Shown here in pieces: positions 48,201 to 59,700 of a stretch of DNA of 64,000 bases. Numbering within the stretch: position 1 is the stretch's first letter; every line of letters begins with the position of its first letter. Location of the stretch: assembly GCA_007449985.2 (NCBI GenBank), contig VIIQ02000743.1, positions 124,001-188,000 on the forward strand, given 5' to 3'. This DNA is from Desmodesmus armatus. Lineage: Eukaryota > Chlorophyta > Chlorophyceae > Sphaeropleales > Scenedesmaceae. The notes under the pieces were generated by a model. The model did no database searches. It was not told the origin of the DNA and saw nothing but the letters and a program-made list of their open reading frames with translations. The position numbers and the translations under genes are program-made.

Positions 48201-50240
48201 GCGGTGAGCAAGACAGCACATCACAACACATCACGCCACATCCCATCACAGCACAAAGCAGTATTTTGAAACACAACAGGGTTCAGCACAGCACAGAACC
48301 TATGATGAACCACAAGCATACATGCTAACAGTAAAAAACTACGCCCCTGCGTTGACAAAGACAACAGGCCCACCCAGAGGGAGCAATCGTGCTGATTCAT
48401 TGAGCATCCTGCGAGAACATCAAACCACGTGATGCTGCTTGACTGGTTGCACTTCGCCAGCACCATATGCCATCCTTCACATAGATCAGCAGCAGCATAG
48501 GCTTTAATACAACTTCTGGCGACGTTGTCCACCTGCCAGTCCACCTCATGTCAATGCCGCATGACGCCCCCCCCCTTTCCCCTCCTCCCTTCCATCACCA
48601 CCCCTGCTCACCCCCGTCTCCTCCAAACAGCTCGTCCCGTAGCTGCTTGGCTCCTGCTGCTTTGGTGGGCTCGCCCCTGCGCTTGAGGCGCTTGCGCTGC
48701 TCCTCTGGACGCTTCACACCCTGCAGCGCACGACAGCAGCGAACACGGACACAAAGTCAGGAGGCCGGGTAGAAAGCTGGCATCCCAATTGCAGCTGGCA
48801 CGTCTGTATGGATCAGGCAAGGCTAGGGTTGCAGGGTTGAAAGTCGGGGCTGAGGCGCTGGGTGCTGTTAATACAACCCCACGATCACGGCACTCCCAGC
48901 ACACAAGGGATGTTGGGTTTGCGTCTAAAGGTTCAAGGCAAAACCAAAAAAAAGGTTTAAGGGTCTAGGGGACATGTTGGAGTTGCGTCTAAGGGCTCAA
49001 GGGTTTGCAGGACATGTCCAGACCCAAAACCCTGACACTCACCGCCTCTTCCAGCAGGTCATAGTCCTCCTCATCCAGGGCAAACTGCTTGTCGCGGCGC
49101 CGCTTCTTGCGTTTCTTACGCACAGCCTCCACGTCGCTAGCCTCGCCGCCCTCGCCATCTCCATCCTCTGCGTCCTCTTCATCCACCACGAAGCCATCTG
49201 CTTCATACTCGTTCTGCTCCGAGCCCTCCTCCTCGTCGCTGCTGTCTGCGCTGGCGTCCTCTCCCTCCGGCTCCCCCTCTCCCTCTCCGTCACCTTCTCC
49301 CTCGCCGTCGCCCTCGCCTTCCTCGCCGTCTTCCCCTGCCTCTCCATCATCAACAAACTCTTCTTCATCCTGCGCACAAACGATGACACATGCATCGCAG
49401 AGACACAATGGTGGACACACCTTCCGCAGGAACACACACACGAGCACAGTGATACCCAGGACGCGCAGGGAAGAAAACTCTGCTGCACATGTCCAACCTA
49501 CATTGATGCACATGTCCAACCTACATAGTAGCCAAGCCGCAAGGGGTACAGTGCTTTCATGTTTCGTGCTGAGGAACATGGACTGGAGTGCTGTGGTATC
49601 CTGCTGATGCTACTGCTGCCCCTGCCTACTGCTGCCCCTGCCTACTGCTGCCGTGTACGACTGGCCTCCTTGCCATCACAAGCTACACGCCCTGCCAGCC
49701 CAGCAAAAACAGCTGGAGCTGCCACGTCCGACAGCATGAGCCAACACATGTGGATGTATGCTGCAAGCTTGATGGGTGACCACTGCAGTTGCTGGACGCA
49801 GTGCTGTTACACGCTGCTGGGGCGTTGCATAAGAGTGACGCGTGCTGGCCTACACTGCGTGCTGACACCTCATGAGGCTCATCCTATACATACAAGATGA
49901 TCTGGGCGTGCTGAACTGAGCGAGTCGTCACGGATCAAAGCCAGCACCTGGCATGCTACTTCACACTTGACACCACCCACAACACTGGACATGCAGGTGT
50001 CAACTGCAATATGCTTTCAGCAGCAGCCATGCCATCAGAAGGCATGTGCTGCACCCACTGCACAGGCTGGCCAGCAGGCTGCTGCTGATGGACAGCAAGA
50101 GCATGCAGGCCCTCCTATCGGCGTGAGAGATGTGATGACAGAAAAATAAAAAGTTCCGGGGCCCTCACCTCTGGAAGGCCAGCAAACTCGTCCTCTCCTG
50201 CATCCCCAGGCACTCCTGCATCCTCCTCCATATCCGACAT
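30219..50240 (-). CDS. SPT6: Transcription elongation factor SPT6 (histone chaperone), 38 exons
   Basis: Exons: 50240–50169, 49369–49043, 48720–48612, 48197–48080, 47775–47667, 47436–47326, 47029–46925, 46475–46368, 45899–45807, 45540–45371, 44969–44795, 44393–44247, 43962–43849, 43449–43315, 42927–42761, 42368–42290, 41939–41785, 41272–41176, 40660–40565, 40186–40055, 39580–39519, 39147–38975, 38578–38433, 38057–37954, 37591–37456, 37170–37018, 36355–36173, 35788–35606, 35015–34926, 34466–34293, 34047–33952, 33623–33490, 33192–32977, 32591–32412, 31996–31914, 31589–31351, 31002–30871, 30546–30219. Phases agree at every junction, for about 1,780 residues, close to other SPT6 proteins. Features in order: acidic N-terminus (FVVDEEDAEDGDGEG, LDEEDYDLLEEA), Tex-like core with STKPTPAGNDVLDPFHPYG and EKAGLIKVEVEF, YqgF-like fold, helix-hairpin-helix FVPGLGPRKARALL, S1 domain, tandem SH2 (HPLWRNLRGAE, YDDLDEVVARYVEPL) and a Gly/Tyr/Pro/Gln tail. 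SPT6 travels with RNA polymerase II and restores nucleosomes. Frame breaks occur at about 33.05 and 30.48 kb. Confidence 0.93.
31878..31903 (+). repeat. (CAG)8 microsatellite in SPT6 intron 35
   Basis: Eight CAG units start in the intron a few bases from the donor of exon 35 (CTG on the coding strand). Confidence 0.9.
32412..32977 (-). repeat. 122-bp tandem repeat that multiplies the 3' splice site of SPT6 exon 34
   Basis: The real acceptor and exon start (exon first base 32591, reading VAAELQEAP) recur with a period of exactly 122 bp at 32713 (VAAELQEAP again) and 32835 (VAVMLRGIP). A more degenerate fourth unit lies near 32,950. The decoys lead into shifted frames. The real site is chosen because only it continues into the SH2 sequence with correct phase. 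Confidence 0.8.
34261..34277. repeat. Short telomere-like motif in SPT6 intron 30
   Basis: CCCTAAACCCTAGACCC contains nearly two units of the plant-type CCCTAAA repeat. It is too short to be more than suggestive. Confidence 0.4.
35403..35440 (-). repeat. Duplicated exon-end/donor of SPT6 exon 28 inside intron 28
   Basis: CAGAACGAGCCTATGCTGCAG|GTGTG at 35,405 copies the real exon end CAGAACGAGCCCATGCTTCAG|GTGCG at 35,606, 201 bp away. Confidence 0.7.
36846..36885 (-). repeat. Duplicated exon-end/donor of SPT6 exon 26 inside intron 26
   Basis: The last bases of exon 26 with its GTGAGG donor (37,018) recur 170 bp downstream, at 36,848, within a polypyrimidine-rich stretch. The decoy keeps the GCTGGAGCAG|GTGAGG context. 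Confidence 0.65.
40263..40293. repeat. Short perfect inverted repeat in SPT6 intron 19
   Basis: GGGTCTTAGAGA and TCTCTAAGACCC form a 12-bp stem around a 7-nt loop. It lies inside the intron between exons 19 and 20 and could form an RNA hairpin. Function unknown. Confidence 0.75.
47437..47666 (-). other. GC–AG intron (SPT6 intron 5)
   Basis: The exon ends in CAG and the intron begins GCAAGC, otherwise a perfect donor; the acceptor is CCCGCAG. Phase 0 on both sides keeps the SPT6 frame (…STEAVQ then NANRMFGNF). A weaker GT donor six bases upstream (GTGCAG) would drop two residues. Confidence 0.65.
49485..49526 (+). repeat. Two 19-bp direct repeats in SPT6 intron 1
   Basis: GCACATGTCCAACCTACAT occurs at 49485–49503 and 49508–49526. 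A second minisatellite of CTACTGCTGCCCCTGC units lies at about 49,610–49,655 in the same intron. Confidence 0.8.
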
Positions 50241-50729
50241 TGTGTGCCTGCCCTGCTGGGGGCCCCGAAGGGCTCCTAGGCCTCAGGCCTGCACAAAGAG
50301 TTTATGATCGGCTTAAATAATCAGATCCAACATTGATGGGGCTGGTCTGCTCTCAGCACTGGTTTATCAGCTTTGCAACCAGCAGCAGCAACAGTGGGCC
50401 AACCGGTAAACACAAGCGAGGCGCGTGATCAGCACAATAGGCGCATGAAGACTGGACCTGAACGTAGGGCATCTGACCGAGAGCGTGGGTGTCGAGGACA
50501 TACTTCCCCACACCTCCCCACACTTCACAACACAACTGTCACCTGTGCAAGTTCACCGCACTGCAGAATGGCATGCTGTTCGTTGCAAACTCGTTGATCT
50601 GGACGGCTGGTTCAGCGCGCTGGTGTTAGCAGCACAACAGCAGTAGTGCGCCACCAAAACAGTTCTTCATCCATCAGCAGGAACAGCCTGCACACCTAAC
50701 GTCGAGTCCTTTCAGCAGTCAGCAGTGCC
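50241..50729. promoter_or_regulatory. Divergent promoter region of SPT6 and eIF5B
   Basis: A 489-bp gap separates the two start codons. Both genes are essential housekeeping genes, so a shared bidirectional promoter is likely. I see no clear TATA box and no coding exon in it. Confidence 0.5.
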
Positions 50730-53700
50730 ATGGGGCGTAAGAAGAAGGGAGATGACTTCCTGGATCTCCCTGACCCTGATGCAGAGGGGGCAGAGGCAGT
50801 TGCAGAGGAGCCAGCTGTGCAGCAAGCAAAAAAAGGCAAGGGCAAGAAAGGCAAGGGCAAGGCAGCAGCCTTCGCTGCAGGTGAGAGGATTGATCTTACA
50901 AAAATGCATCATGCTCATCGTGGGTCAATCAGTGGTGAAGGCAAGCAACTGTTGCCATGCAGCTGCCGGAGGTGCTGCCGGTCCGCCTGCATGACACAGC
51001 AATGGTTTGCCGTGCAGCCCACAAGGGTTTGCCTTTCGCATACAGGAAGCTGTGTTGCAGTACGTGCAGCACTGCTGCAAATCTGCATGCCTGCCTGTGC
51101 GCATGAGGCCTCATTGGTAGACATGCATGCCCAGTGCAGACATAGAGTCGCTGGGCTTCAGCTGACCTCCATCCTGGGAATTGGTTTGGTTGTGATTGGT
51201 GCTTGTACGAAGTTTCCATGTCTGTATCAGTGCATCATAGCAACGGCACTGTGTTACAACCACAGCAGTGCTGGCGGTGCCACCGTCATGTGCACGAACG
51301 CCAGGGGCCTTGCTGTCAGCCGCTCAGTTGAGCCCCTGCATCGCTGGCTGCACATGACAGCTTCAGCGCGTCAACAATTGGCCAAAGTCCTAAGCAGCCG
51401 CGCCAGTGCCAAGTTCCACATCCTGCGTGTTCGCGTGATTTCGTGTGTCCCTCCCTTCATGCTGCTCACCCTTCTCCCTGCACAGATGGTGACGCCTCGG
51501 ACGACGAGGCCAGCACACAGACAGCGGCAGCAGCAGCAGCAGCCCCCAAGCCCGCATCAGGCGGCGGCAGCAAAAAGCCCAAGGGCAAGAAGGGCGGCGC
51601 CAGCAAGTTTGACTTCCCCAGCGATGAGGAGCCCAGCTTAGATCTGGCCCCAGCAGCAGGCAGTGAGGAAGATGAGGAGGATGGCTTTGCCTCCCAGCCT
51701 CTCACCAAGCCCAAAAAAGGCGGGAAGAAGGGCGGAGGGGGTGCAGCTGCTGCCTTTGCCCTGCTTGGGGGCGGGTCAGAGGAGGAAGAGGCCTCAGAGC
51801 AGGAGGAGGAAGAGGAGGAGGCAGCGGGCGGCGGTGCTGCAGCTGGCTTTGCTGCTCTGATGGGGGACGAAGAGGAGGAAGAAGAGCAGGAAGAGGAGGA
51901 GGAGAAGCCGGCAGGTGTGTCAACATATCATTCAGAAACTTATCAAAAGATGGGGACGCATGCCACAGCATTTGTATTCTGACAAGCCCTCAATGCCGCT
52001 GAAAATGTGGGCAGCCAGGTGGTTGTGTTGCACATGTGGAGTACGTGGGAGAGTGTGTGCTTGGGTGTGTTGCAGGAGAGGCTGCAGCATGGGCACTTGC
52101 ATGGGGAGCTGCTGCCAAATTGATAGAGCTGATTGGCCGAGAGGGGTTGTAAAGCAGCAGACTGAGTGGAGGGGGCATGTTGATGGCAGTTGAACAAGAG
52201 AGGTGTGCATGCAATTCAAGCGGCGAGGCACCATGGCAGGGGAGGGGAGGGAGACCGCAGCAGGCATGCAGACAAGGCAGTGTCTAGAGCGCGACGTGTT
52301 GGGTCTCTGCCTGCTTGATGTGTTGCTGCTGTAAATGTCTTGTTTGCTGTGCAGCCAAGTCCAGCGGCAAGAAGAAGGAGAAGAAGGGCAAGAAGGACAT
52401 GAGCAGCCTCTTTGCAGCACTGGAGGAGAATGGGGCAGCTGAAGGTGCAGTGAAAGGGGCGGCTCGCAAGGGTGAAGGGGGTTTGAAGGGGGTCTATTGG
52501 GGCGTCAAGGGGGCCAAAAAATGGGGGGGTGTGTGAATGGTGCACATGGGGTGTTGTGGGGTTGTACTGGCACATGCCTTGCAGCCAGGCATCATATAGT
52601 AGCAGCTCTGAGGGCACGCACAAACACACTTCTTTTTTCCAGTGCCTGGAAGTATATCATCATGTTTCTTCTGGATGCCTGGCATTTATCAGCATATTTG
52701 TTCTGGATGCCGGTTTCTTCTGGATGCCTGGCATTTATCAGCATATTTGTTCTGGATGACACTGCAGCAGAAGTAGGCAGTGTGTGGCTGTACCGAGCAG
52801 GCATTGCTTCAGCTGCGTTGCTTTGGTGGCACACCACTGTCCACCTATGTGGCTGCACACAGGTGCCGACGATGCTGCAGCAGAGGAGGACGACGAGGAG
52901 GCAGCAGCAGCAGCGGCAGCAGCCAAGTCCAGCGGCAAAAAGAAAGAGAAGAAGGGCAAGAAGGACATGAGCAGCCTCTTTGCAGCACTGGAGGGGGGAG
53001 AGGAGCCCGCAGCAGCAGCAGGTGAGACCAAGGGCAGGGCAACAGGGGTAGAGGGGGTCAAGGTATGTTTAGCATAGAGGATGCATGTGTAGCTAGCATA
53101 CTATGAACATGCAGGTCGCATGCAAGCAATGTATGAGGCACACCAACATAGTCCGACAAGGGTGTTGGTGTATGTGGGGTATTGGTGGCCACATGGGGTG
53201 TGACATGCATGTGCAGCTCTGCTTGGATGGTCGTGCCGGTTGCCTTGCTTGCTGTTACGTTGCTTCTGGTGGAATTGATGGCAGACATATTGAGGAATGA
53301 GCAGGTATGAGGGTTGACTGAGTTCCAGAGGCAGGGCATGGGCCAGACTGTGTCAGCAGGTGTCCAACTGCCTGTTGACAGACTGCAGGACAGCTGTCGG
53401 CAACTCGTTGGTTGGTCAGCGGCGTTTTGTGTGGAAAGAAGGGGGGTGGCAACTCATAAGGCAGGTGCATTCGCAGCCATTCCTGCCGGCTGCTGCTGCA
53501 CTCTGCATTGCCGCTGCTGATGTGTTGTGCCGTATGCTGTGCCGTGCTGTGCTGCGTGGCACACGTGCAGATGACGAGGCTGATGAGGCAGCAGCAGCAG
53601 CAGCTGAGGGCAAGAAGGAGAAGAAGAAAAAGTCAAAGAAGGACCTGGACAGCCTGTTTGCTGCGCTGGGTGACGAAGAGGGAGCTGCAGCTGCTAACGG

Positions 53701-56700
53701 CGTGGAGGCAGCAGAGGTGCGTGTGTGCTGACAAAGAGGAGGCATAGCGGAGGCCTGCATGTGCTTCTGTCACAATCAATAACACAATGCAATACCACAC
53801 TCATGCATGGGTTGATGGCAAGGCTCACGTCGCCAGCAAATGCACACAAAATGCGTGATTTGGGGAGCATGTGACTCGGCATTGCACAACAAACAGTGGG
53901 CAAGGGGCCAGCGGGCATGGTTGAGTGCAGGATACACCCTGCTGCTGACTTTGACAGGCAGCAGAAGCGTGAATGGTTGACATTGGGGTTGCAGATGGAT
54001 GCTTACCACCTGTAAGACTGGCATTGTAGCAGTGAAGTGGGGGGGTCAAGTCACCCAGATAATCAGGGCCTGTGCAGTGGAGCATGTGGTTTGACAGCTG
54101 GGGACGACAGTGACAGTTGTGAACCAAGATGGTTTGTGTAACCCAGCATATGCATCACCAACAGCAGAACTGCCCTGGGTGTTTTGATAATACTGGCCTC
54201 TTCTTTCCACACACCCCTCCGCCGCTTGCAGGCTGACAAGGGCAAGAAGGAGAAGAAGAAAAAGTCAAAGAAGGACCTCGACGGCCTCTTTGCTGCCATG
54301 GAGGGTGGCGACAGCACAGCAGCAGCAGGAGCAGCAGGCGAGGAGGCAGCAGCCCCCAGCAGCAGTAAGGAGCCCGCCAGCAGCAGCAGCAGTAAGAAGA
54401 AGAAAAAGGGCGGGAAGGCAGAAGAGGAGGATGCAGAACTAGCAGCCCTTATGGCAGAGCTAGAAGCACCCAAGCCAGCAGCAGCGGAAGCAGGGGCCAG
54501 CAGCAAAAAGAAGAAGAAAAAGGGCAAGGGTGGCGCAGCAGCAGCAGACGATGATATCGACACGTTGCTGGCTGAGCTCGATGGCCCCAAGCAGCCAGCA
54601 GCAGCAGCAGCAGCGGAGCAGCCGCCGGCGGCTGCGGCAGCAGCGGCGGCTGAGCCGCCGGCGGCTGTGGCGGCTGCTGCCGACAATGAGGCTGGGGAGG
54701 ATGCAGATGGTGAGGAGGGGGGCAAGGAGCTGACGGCAGCGCAGAAAAAGAAGTTGAAAAAGAAGCAGAAGGAGAAGGAGAAGAAGGCAGCAGCAACCGG
54801 GGGTGAGGGTGATGGGGCAGAGGAGGCTGAGTCAGCAGCAGCAGCAGCAGCAGGGGCGGGCAAGAAGAAGGGGCCTGCTGTGAAGGAGTCTGCTGCTGTG
54901 CGGCGGATGAGGGAGCAGCTGGAGGCAAGGCAGAAGATGGAGGAGGAGGTGAGGGGGATGGTGTGCCCGAATGGTTGGCAGCACTGGTGTGGGGCCCAGC
55001 AATTGGTCTGATGGGTGGATTGAAATGGTGTCCTATCAGTCAGGGGATAAGATTTATGGCAGCGCATGGAGGAGGAGGTGAGGCGGTGCTGTGCTCAAAT
55101 GGTTGGAGCGGCGGTCTGGCCGGTGGGGTTGAAAACATGTTCTATCAGCCAGGGGTGCTTTCGAGAAGGTGTCCTATCAGCCAGGGTGGAGTAGGTACGG
55201 AAGCGCCTGCAGGAGGTAAGGGGGGACCCTTGGGCTGTAGTTGTGGGGCTGTTGCCGTGGGAGGGGCTTGGGCGCTACAGTTCTTGGATGAGATGGCTGG
55301 GTAGTTGAACGGTGCTGTGCCAGACAGCGGGTATGGGAGGGTGTGCAGGAGGGGGTGAGGGCGGGGTGGCGTTAGGGCTGTGGTGGAGGAAAGGGTGATT
55401 TAGGTATATCCCGCCAGCCAGTACGTGGAAGATGTTGTGTTCTACCAGCCAATGGGTGCAAGGTACGGGAGCGCTTGGAGGCCCTGTATGCAGCGTGCAT
55501 CCATCTGAGCACTGAGCAACACACTTCTCTGCGCGTTGCTGTGTATCGTATCCCCTCGCAGATGCGTGCGGCTGAGGAGGCCCGCCGGGCTGCTGAGGAG
55601 GCTGAAATTGCCAAGTTGGAGGCGGAGGAGGCACGCAAGGCTGAGGAGCGGGAGCGCAAGAAGGCAGCAGCAAAGGCCAAAAAGGAGCAGCTGAAGAAGG
55701 AGGGCAAGCTGCTGACAGGTAGGGAAGGGGACTCTCATTGTTAACAGTGTGGCTATCTAATCCTGTTTGCTCCCCACGGCTTGCACGCATCAGCGTCAGT
55801 TGTGCCCAGGTGACCGTGTTCGCCACAAGGTGCAAAGCAGGGAGCAAGGGAAACACGTGTTATTGTTGATTGTTGACTGCGACATCTACCCTTGTGCTAT
55901 CTTGCCCCTTTGCTTCCTTGACACGCAGGCAAAGCCAAGGCAGAGGCTGAGCGGCTGGCGGCCCTGCGTGCCCAGCTGCTGGCACAGGCAGCTGAGAAGG
56001 GCCTGGCTCTGCCAGGTGCGTGGACTGTGTGTGTCAGATGATGACAGTTTGAATACCATCCAGGAGTGCAGCTCTCACATATAAGGGTTGTGCTACATGA
56101 GGAACGGGCCCAGCCACTCGAAGGGTCCCAAGGGGCGTGGGACATCATGGGATTGGGATGCACAGCCATAGCGCTTGCTTGCACAGGCGCAGGCCTCCAG
56201 CGGCAGCATGATACTGCCGCTTTGTGTGAGTTGTACCCCTGGGGGACAATGAGCTTGTGCACAGAGGGATAGGACAGCTGACTTGTGTAGCATGTTTGAC
56301 CTGCCAGTGGGCATTCATCACCTGGTAAGTGGTGCAACTCCTGACCGATTTCAGCAGCACGCTGCATCTGTAGCTGCTTGGGTGAGCATCCTGCTGCTCA
56401 GCTGGCTTGCTGCGCCCTGCCATGCACTCCTACGTGCTGTGGGCATGTCTCAACAATGCTTCTCCACGCCATGCCCTATGCATCTCTCCCCCCCCCCACT
56501 ACCACCACCAAGCACGCCCCTTCAGGTGACGAGGGCGCTGCCGCAGAGGCTGCAGCAGAAGCACAAGGGATACTCCTGCTGTACTTCGCATTTTTCTTGC
56601 CCTCTTCCGTGGTGTGCCCTGTGCATGTGCTCTCCCCCCCCCCCCCCCCACACACACACAGGGCAGCCTTAGTGAGCTTGCATGTATTCAAGTACTCCCT

Positions 56701-59700
56701 CTGTCGACACACTACCACCATCATTGCCCCTTCAGGTGACGAGGGCGCTGCCGCAGAGGCTGCAGCGGAAGCAGACAAGCCCAAGAAGAAGGCCGTCTAC
56801 ACCAAAAAGAAGAACCTGCAGCGCAAGAAAAGCGAGGCGTCGGAAGCAGCAGCAGGAGACAGCAGCCTCGACACAGCAGCAGACGCAGCAGCAGCAGCCG
56901 CAGACGCAGACGCAGACAAGCAGCAGCAAGACAAGCAGGCGGCGGCTGATGCAGCAGTAACAGCAGCCAAGGAGCAGGAGCAGGAGCAGCAGGCAGCCGC
57001 TGCAGCAGCAGCGAAGCAGCAGGAGCCAGCTGCAGCGGATGACTGGGAGCAGGTGAGGCTGCGGGGCTGATGATTTGTGTGGGTGTGTTAAGCAGAGAGA
57101 ATACAGATGTATCTAGCATGTAGGCAACATATCAGTCACATGCAAGCAGTTTTATGAAGCATATCACCCATAGTCCCACAAGGATGTGTGTGTTTGGGGG
57201 GGGGGGGGTCTTACGAGCTGTCAGGGTCAATGGGAAGTAGGCTGTCGGGGTTGCAGTCAGCAGTCTTGTTACTCTTGATCACGGTCTGTTTGCGGGCAGA
57301 TCGCCCACCGACCCGCCCACCCACCACCACCAGGGGCCAAACCCTGCAACCCTGACAGCTTGACTCGCCACAACAAGGTGAAGCCCCTCACTGGTGAGGC
57401 TCAGCCCCCACCCCCTGATAGTTGAGGCTAGCCGGTGGGGTGCGCCCCCCTTGGATATTTCAAACAAGACTGACTGTTTTGTGAACTTGCAGGCTGCTGA
57501 CTCTTGGGAGGACCTTTTGTCTGACGAAGAGGACAAGAAGGAGAAAGCAGCAGCAGAGGCACAGGCACAGGCCAAGACAGCAGCAGCAGCAGCAGATGAG
57601 GAGGAGGGCAGCAGTGAAGAGGACGAGGATGGGGAAGACGATGAGACAAGTGAAGACGAAGGTACGTGACTGCTGGGGTTTTGGTCACTCGGCTGTACAG
57701 TGTGGGGACTGGGCGCGCCAGGTTGGGAAGAGTGTGTGCATGTTGTGGCTTTGCTGTTGTGATGCTGACACCCCACAGCCCATGGTCCTTACTCTCACCC
57801 CCCCTATTGCCCTTCCCTTAACTGCCTGCAACCCAATCACTCGGTGGTCAACTGCTCAGACCTAAGTCACATGTGTGTGTAGCAGCGGACAGTACATTCT
57901 TGTGTCTTTTGTGTCTTGTGACACATGTTTGTGTGTTTCTTTGGTTTCACCACTTTCTTGTACATTGCACAAGGGTGTTGTGTAACCAAAGACACACACA
58001 AACATGTGTCACAAGACACAAGAATGGCTGGCTGCAGACTCTGATCAGGCAAATAGTGTGAGGGTGACAGTAGACAGGACAAGGACAGTGACAAGGACGA
58101 CAGCGGTGACTACAGCAGCAGTGTGTGATGCTGGACCCCACCCTCCCAAACAGCAGACACTCACTCTCACCTCTCACATGTGCTTATGGCTATGCCCGAC
58201 GGGCTTTAGTATAGCGACGATCAGGGACCCATCACGAACCGACCCGCCCCCCTTTTTTTTAGAATCGCGATAGTATTTTATGACGTATCGACCCAAAAAA
58301 ACTCACCCCAACTCTACTCACTTCTACTGCTTTTGGACCCCCCACTTTGGCACGGCAGCAGCCGCTGCACTGACAGCTGCAGCCGCATCTGATGAGCTGG
58401 ACAAACAGGGAGTACAAAAATTTTCTTAAAACCAACGGGAAGTTCCCCTGGTTCGGTCGCGATTGGCTGCAATGACCCATCGCAACTGCCTTCCCAGAAA
58501 TTTGGCACTTTTTCCCAACAGGGTGTATTTTCTGCGACCATACGAATGTACGTGAGGCAATTAAACTGAAAGGCAAGTGCACAGGCACGACCAATGCTTG
58601 TCGGTGCAGAACGGCTTGGCAGTACAGTACGGGGTTGACTAAACCGGCAGCTGCCATATCAGGAGCAACTGTCACTACAGGTATGTAAAGGGTCCATCAG
58701 ATAGCAGGTACAGAAGGTTGCAGAGTCCAGGCAACCAGTATGCAGACAGCAGGGACCAGGGGAACTGGCGATCCTTGTTGCTGCTCTCCCCAAAACGGGC
58801 GTTTCCGGCACGCGTTTGATGCGCGTTGGTCTTGCGACATCAACCGGTTATCCTTTTGAAAACATGAGACGGAAGCGCACACATCTGCCATGATGACTTC
58901 GCTTCTTGACAGCTGCACCTTCAGTGAGCCACCAGTCCACGCGATATTTCGACAACGCATTTGCTGCTGTTGAAGCAATGCATTTCAGTTGCTTCAAGTG
59001 GTTTTTTGAGATACCCTTCCACTGGCCTTCCTGGATCATGCTCGGGCTTTTTCCATGTGGGGGGGGATGGTGGCTGCACTGGGTCACTGAGGTAGACTTG
59101 CGAGGGCAGGGGGAAGGGGGATGGGTGAAGCCCACCCCACTGGGATTCCCCTGCCAATACCCCCCGGGGGTGGAGGCTCCACCCTCATGGTGCCACACTG
59201 TCTGCTGCTGACCAGTTGCAAATGCTGTTGCAGCAGGTCGCTGAGGTTGAATTGCGAGGGCAGGGGGAAGGAGGGGGGGGCTACCCATTGGGATGCATCT
59301 GCCAGGGATACATCTGCCAGGGATAAGTTGCTCAACCTGAACGCACACAACAATAGCCCGAGGCCTACTCATACCCGATTCCTTACCCAACCCGACTCTG
59401 TTGCCTCCTTCACGGGCATAGCCGGTTTGGGCGCAGCCCACATGTTCTATTCCTCACCACCCGCGCCGCGCCGTGGGCCACCTGCAACTCAAGCATCCAG
59501 CCATCGCTTAGAAACCCGAGTGACAAGGAGTGTGTATGTCCTTTGCACCCACCCGTGCAGCTGACCATGATGAGGAGAGCAGTGGGAGTAAGAGTGACGA
59601 GGACAGCAGTGAGGATGACTGCGGTCACACCAGAAATGTGTGATGCTGACCCCTGTACCCCCCCCCACCACCACCTACATCATACTGCCTCTTACCATTC

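Noticed and set aside
54063..55067. Minus-strand open frame of 334 codons over eIF5B exon 6
   Set aside because: Low-complexity Ser/Ala/Phe antisense of the Lys/Glu/Ala-rich coding exon.
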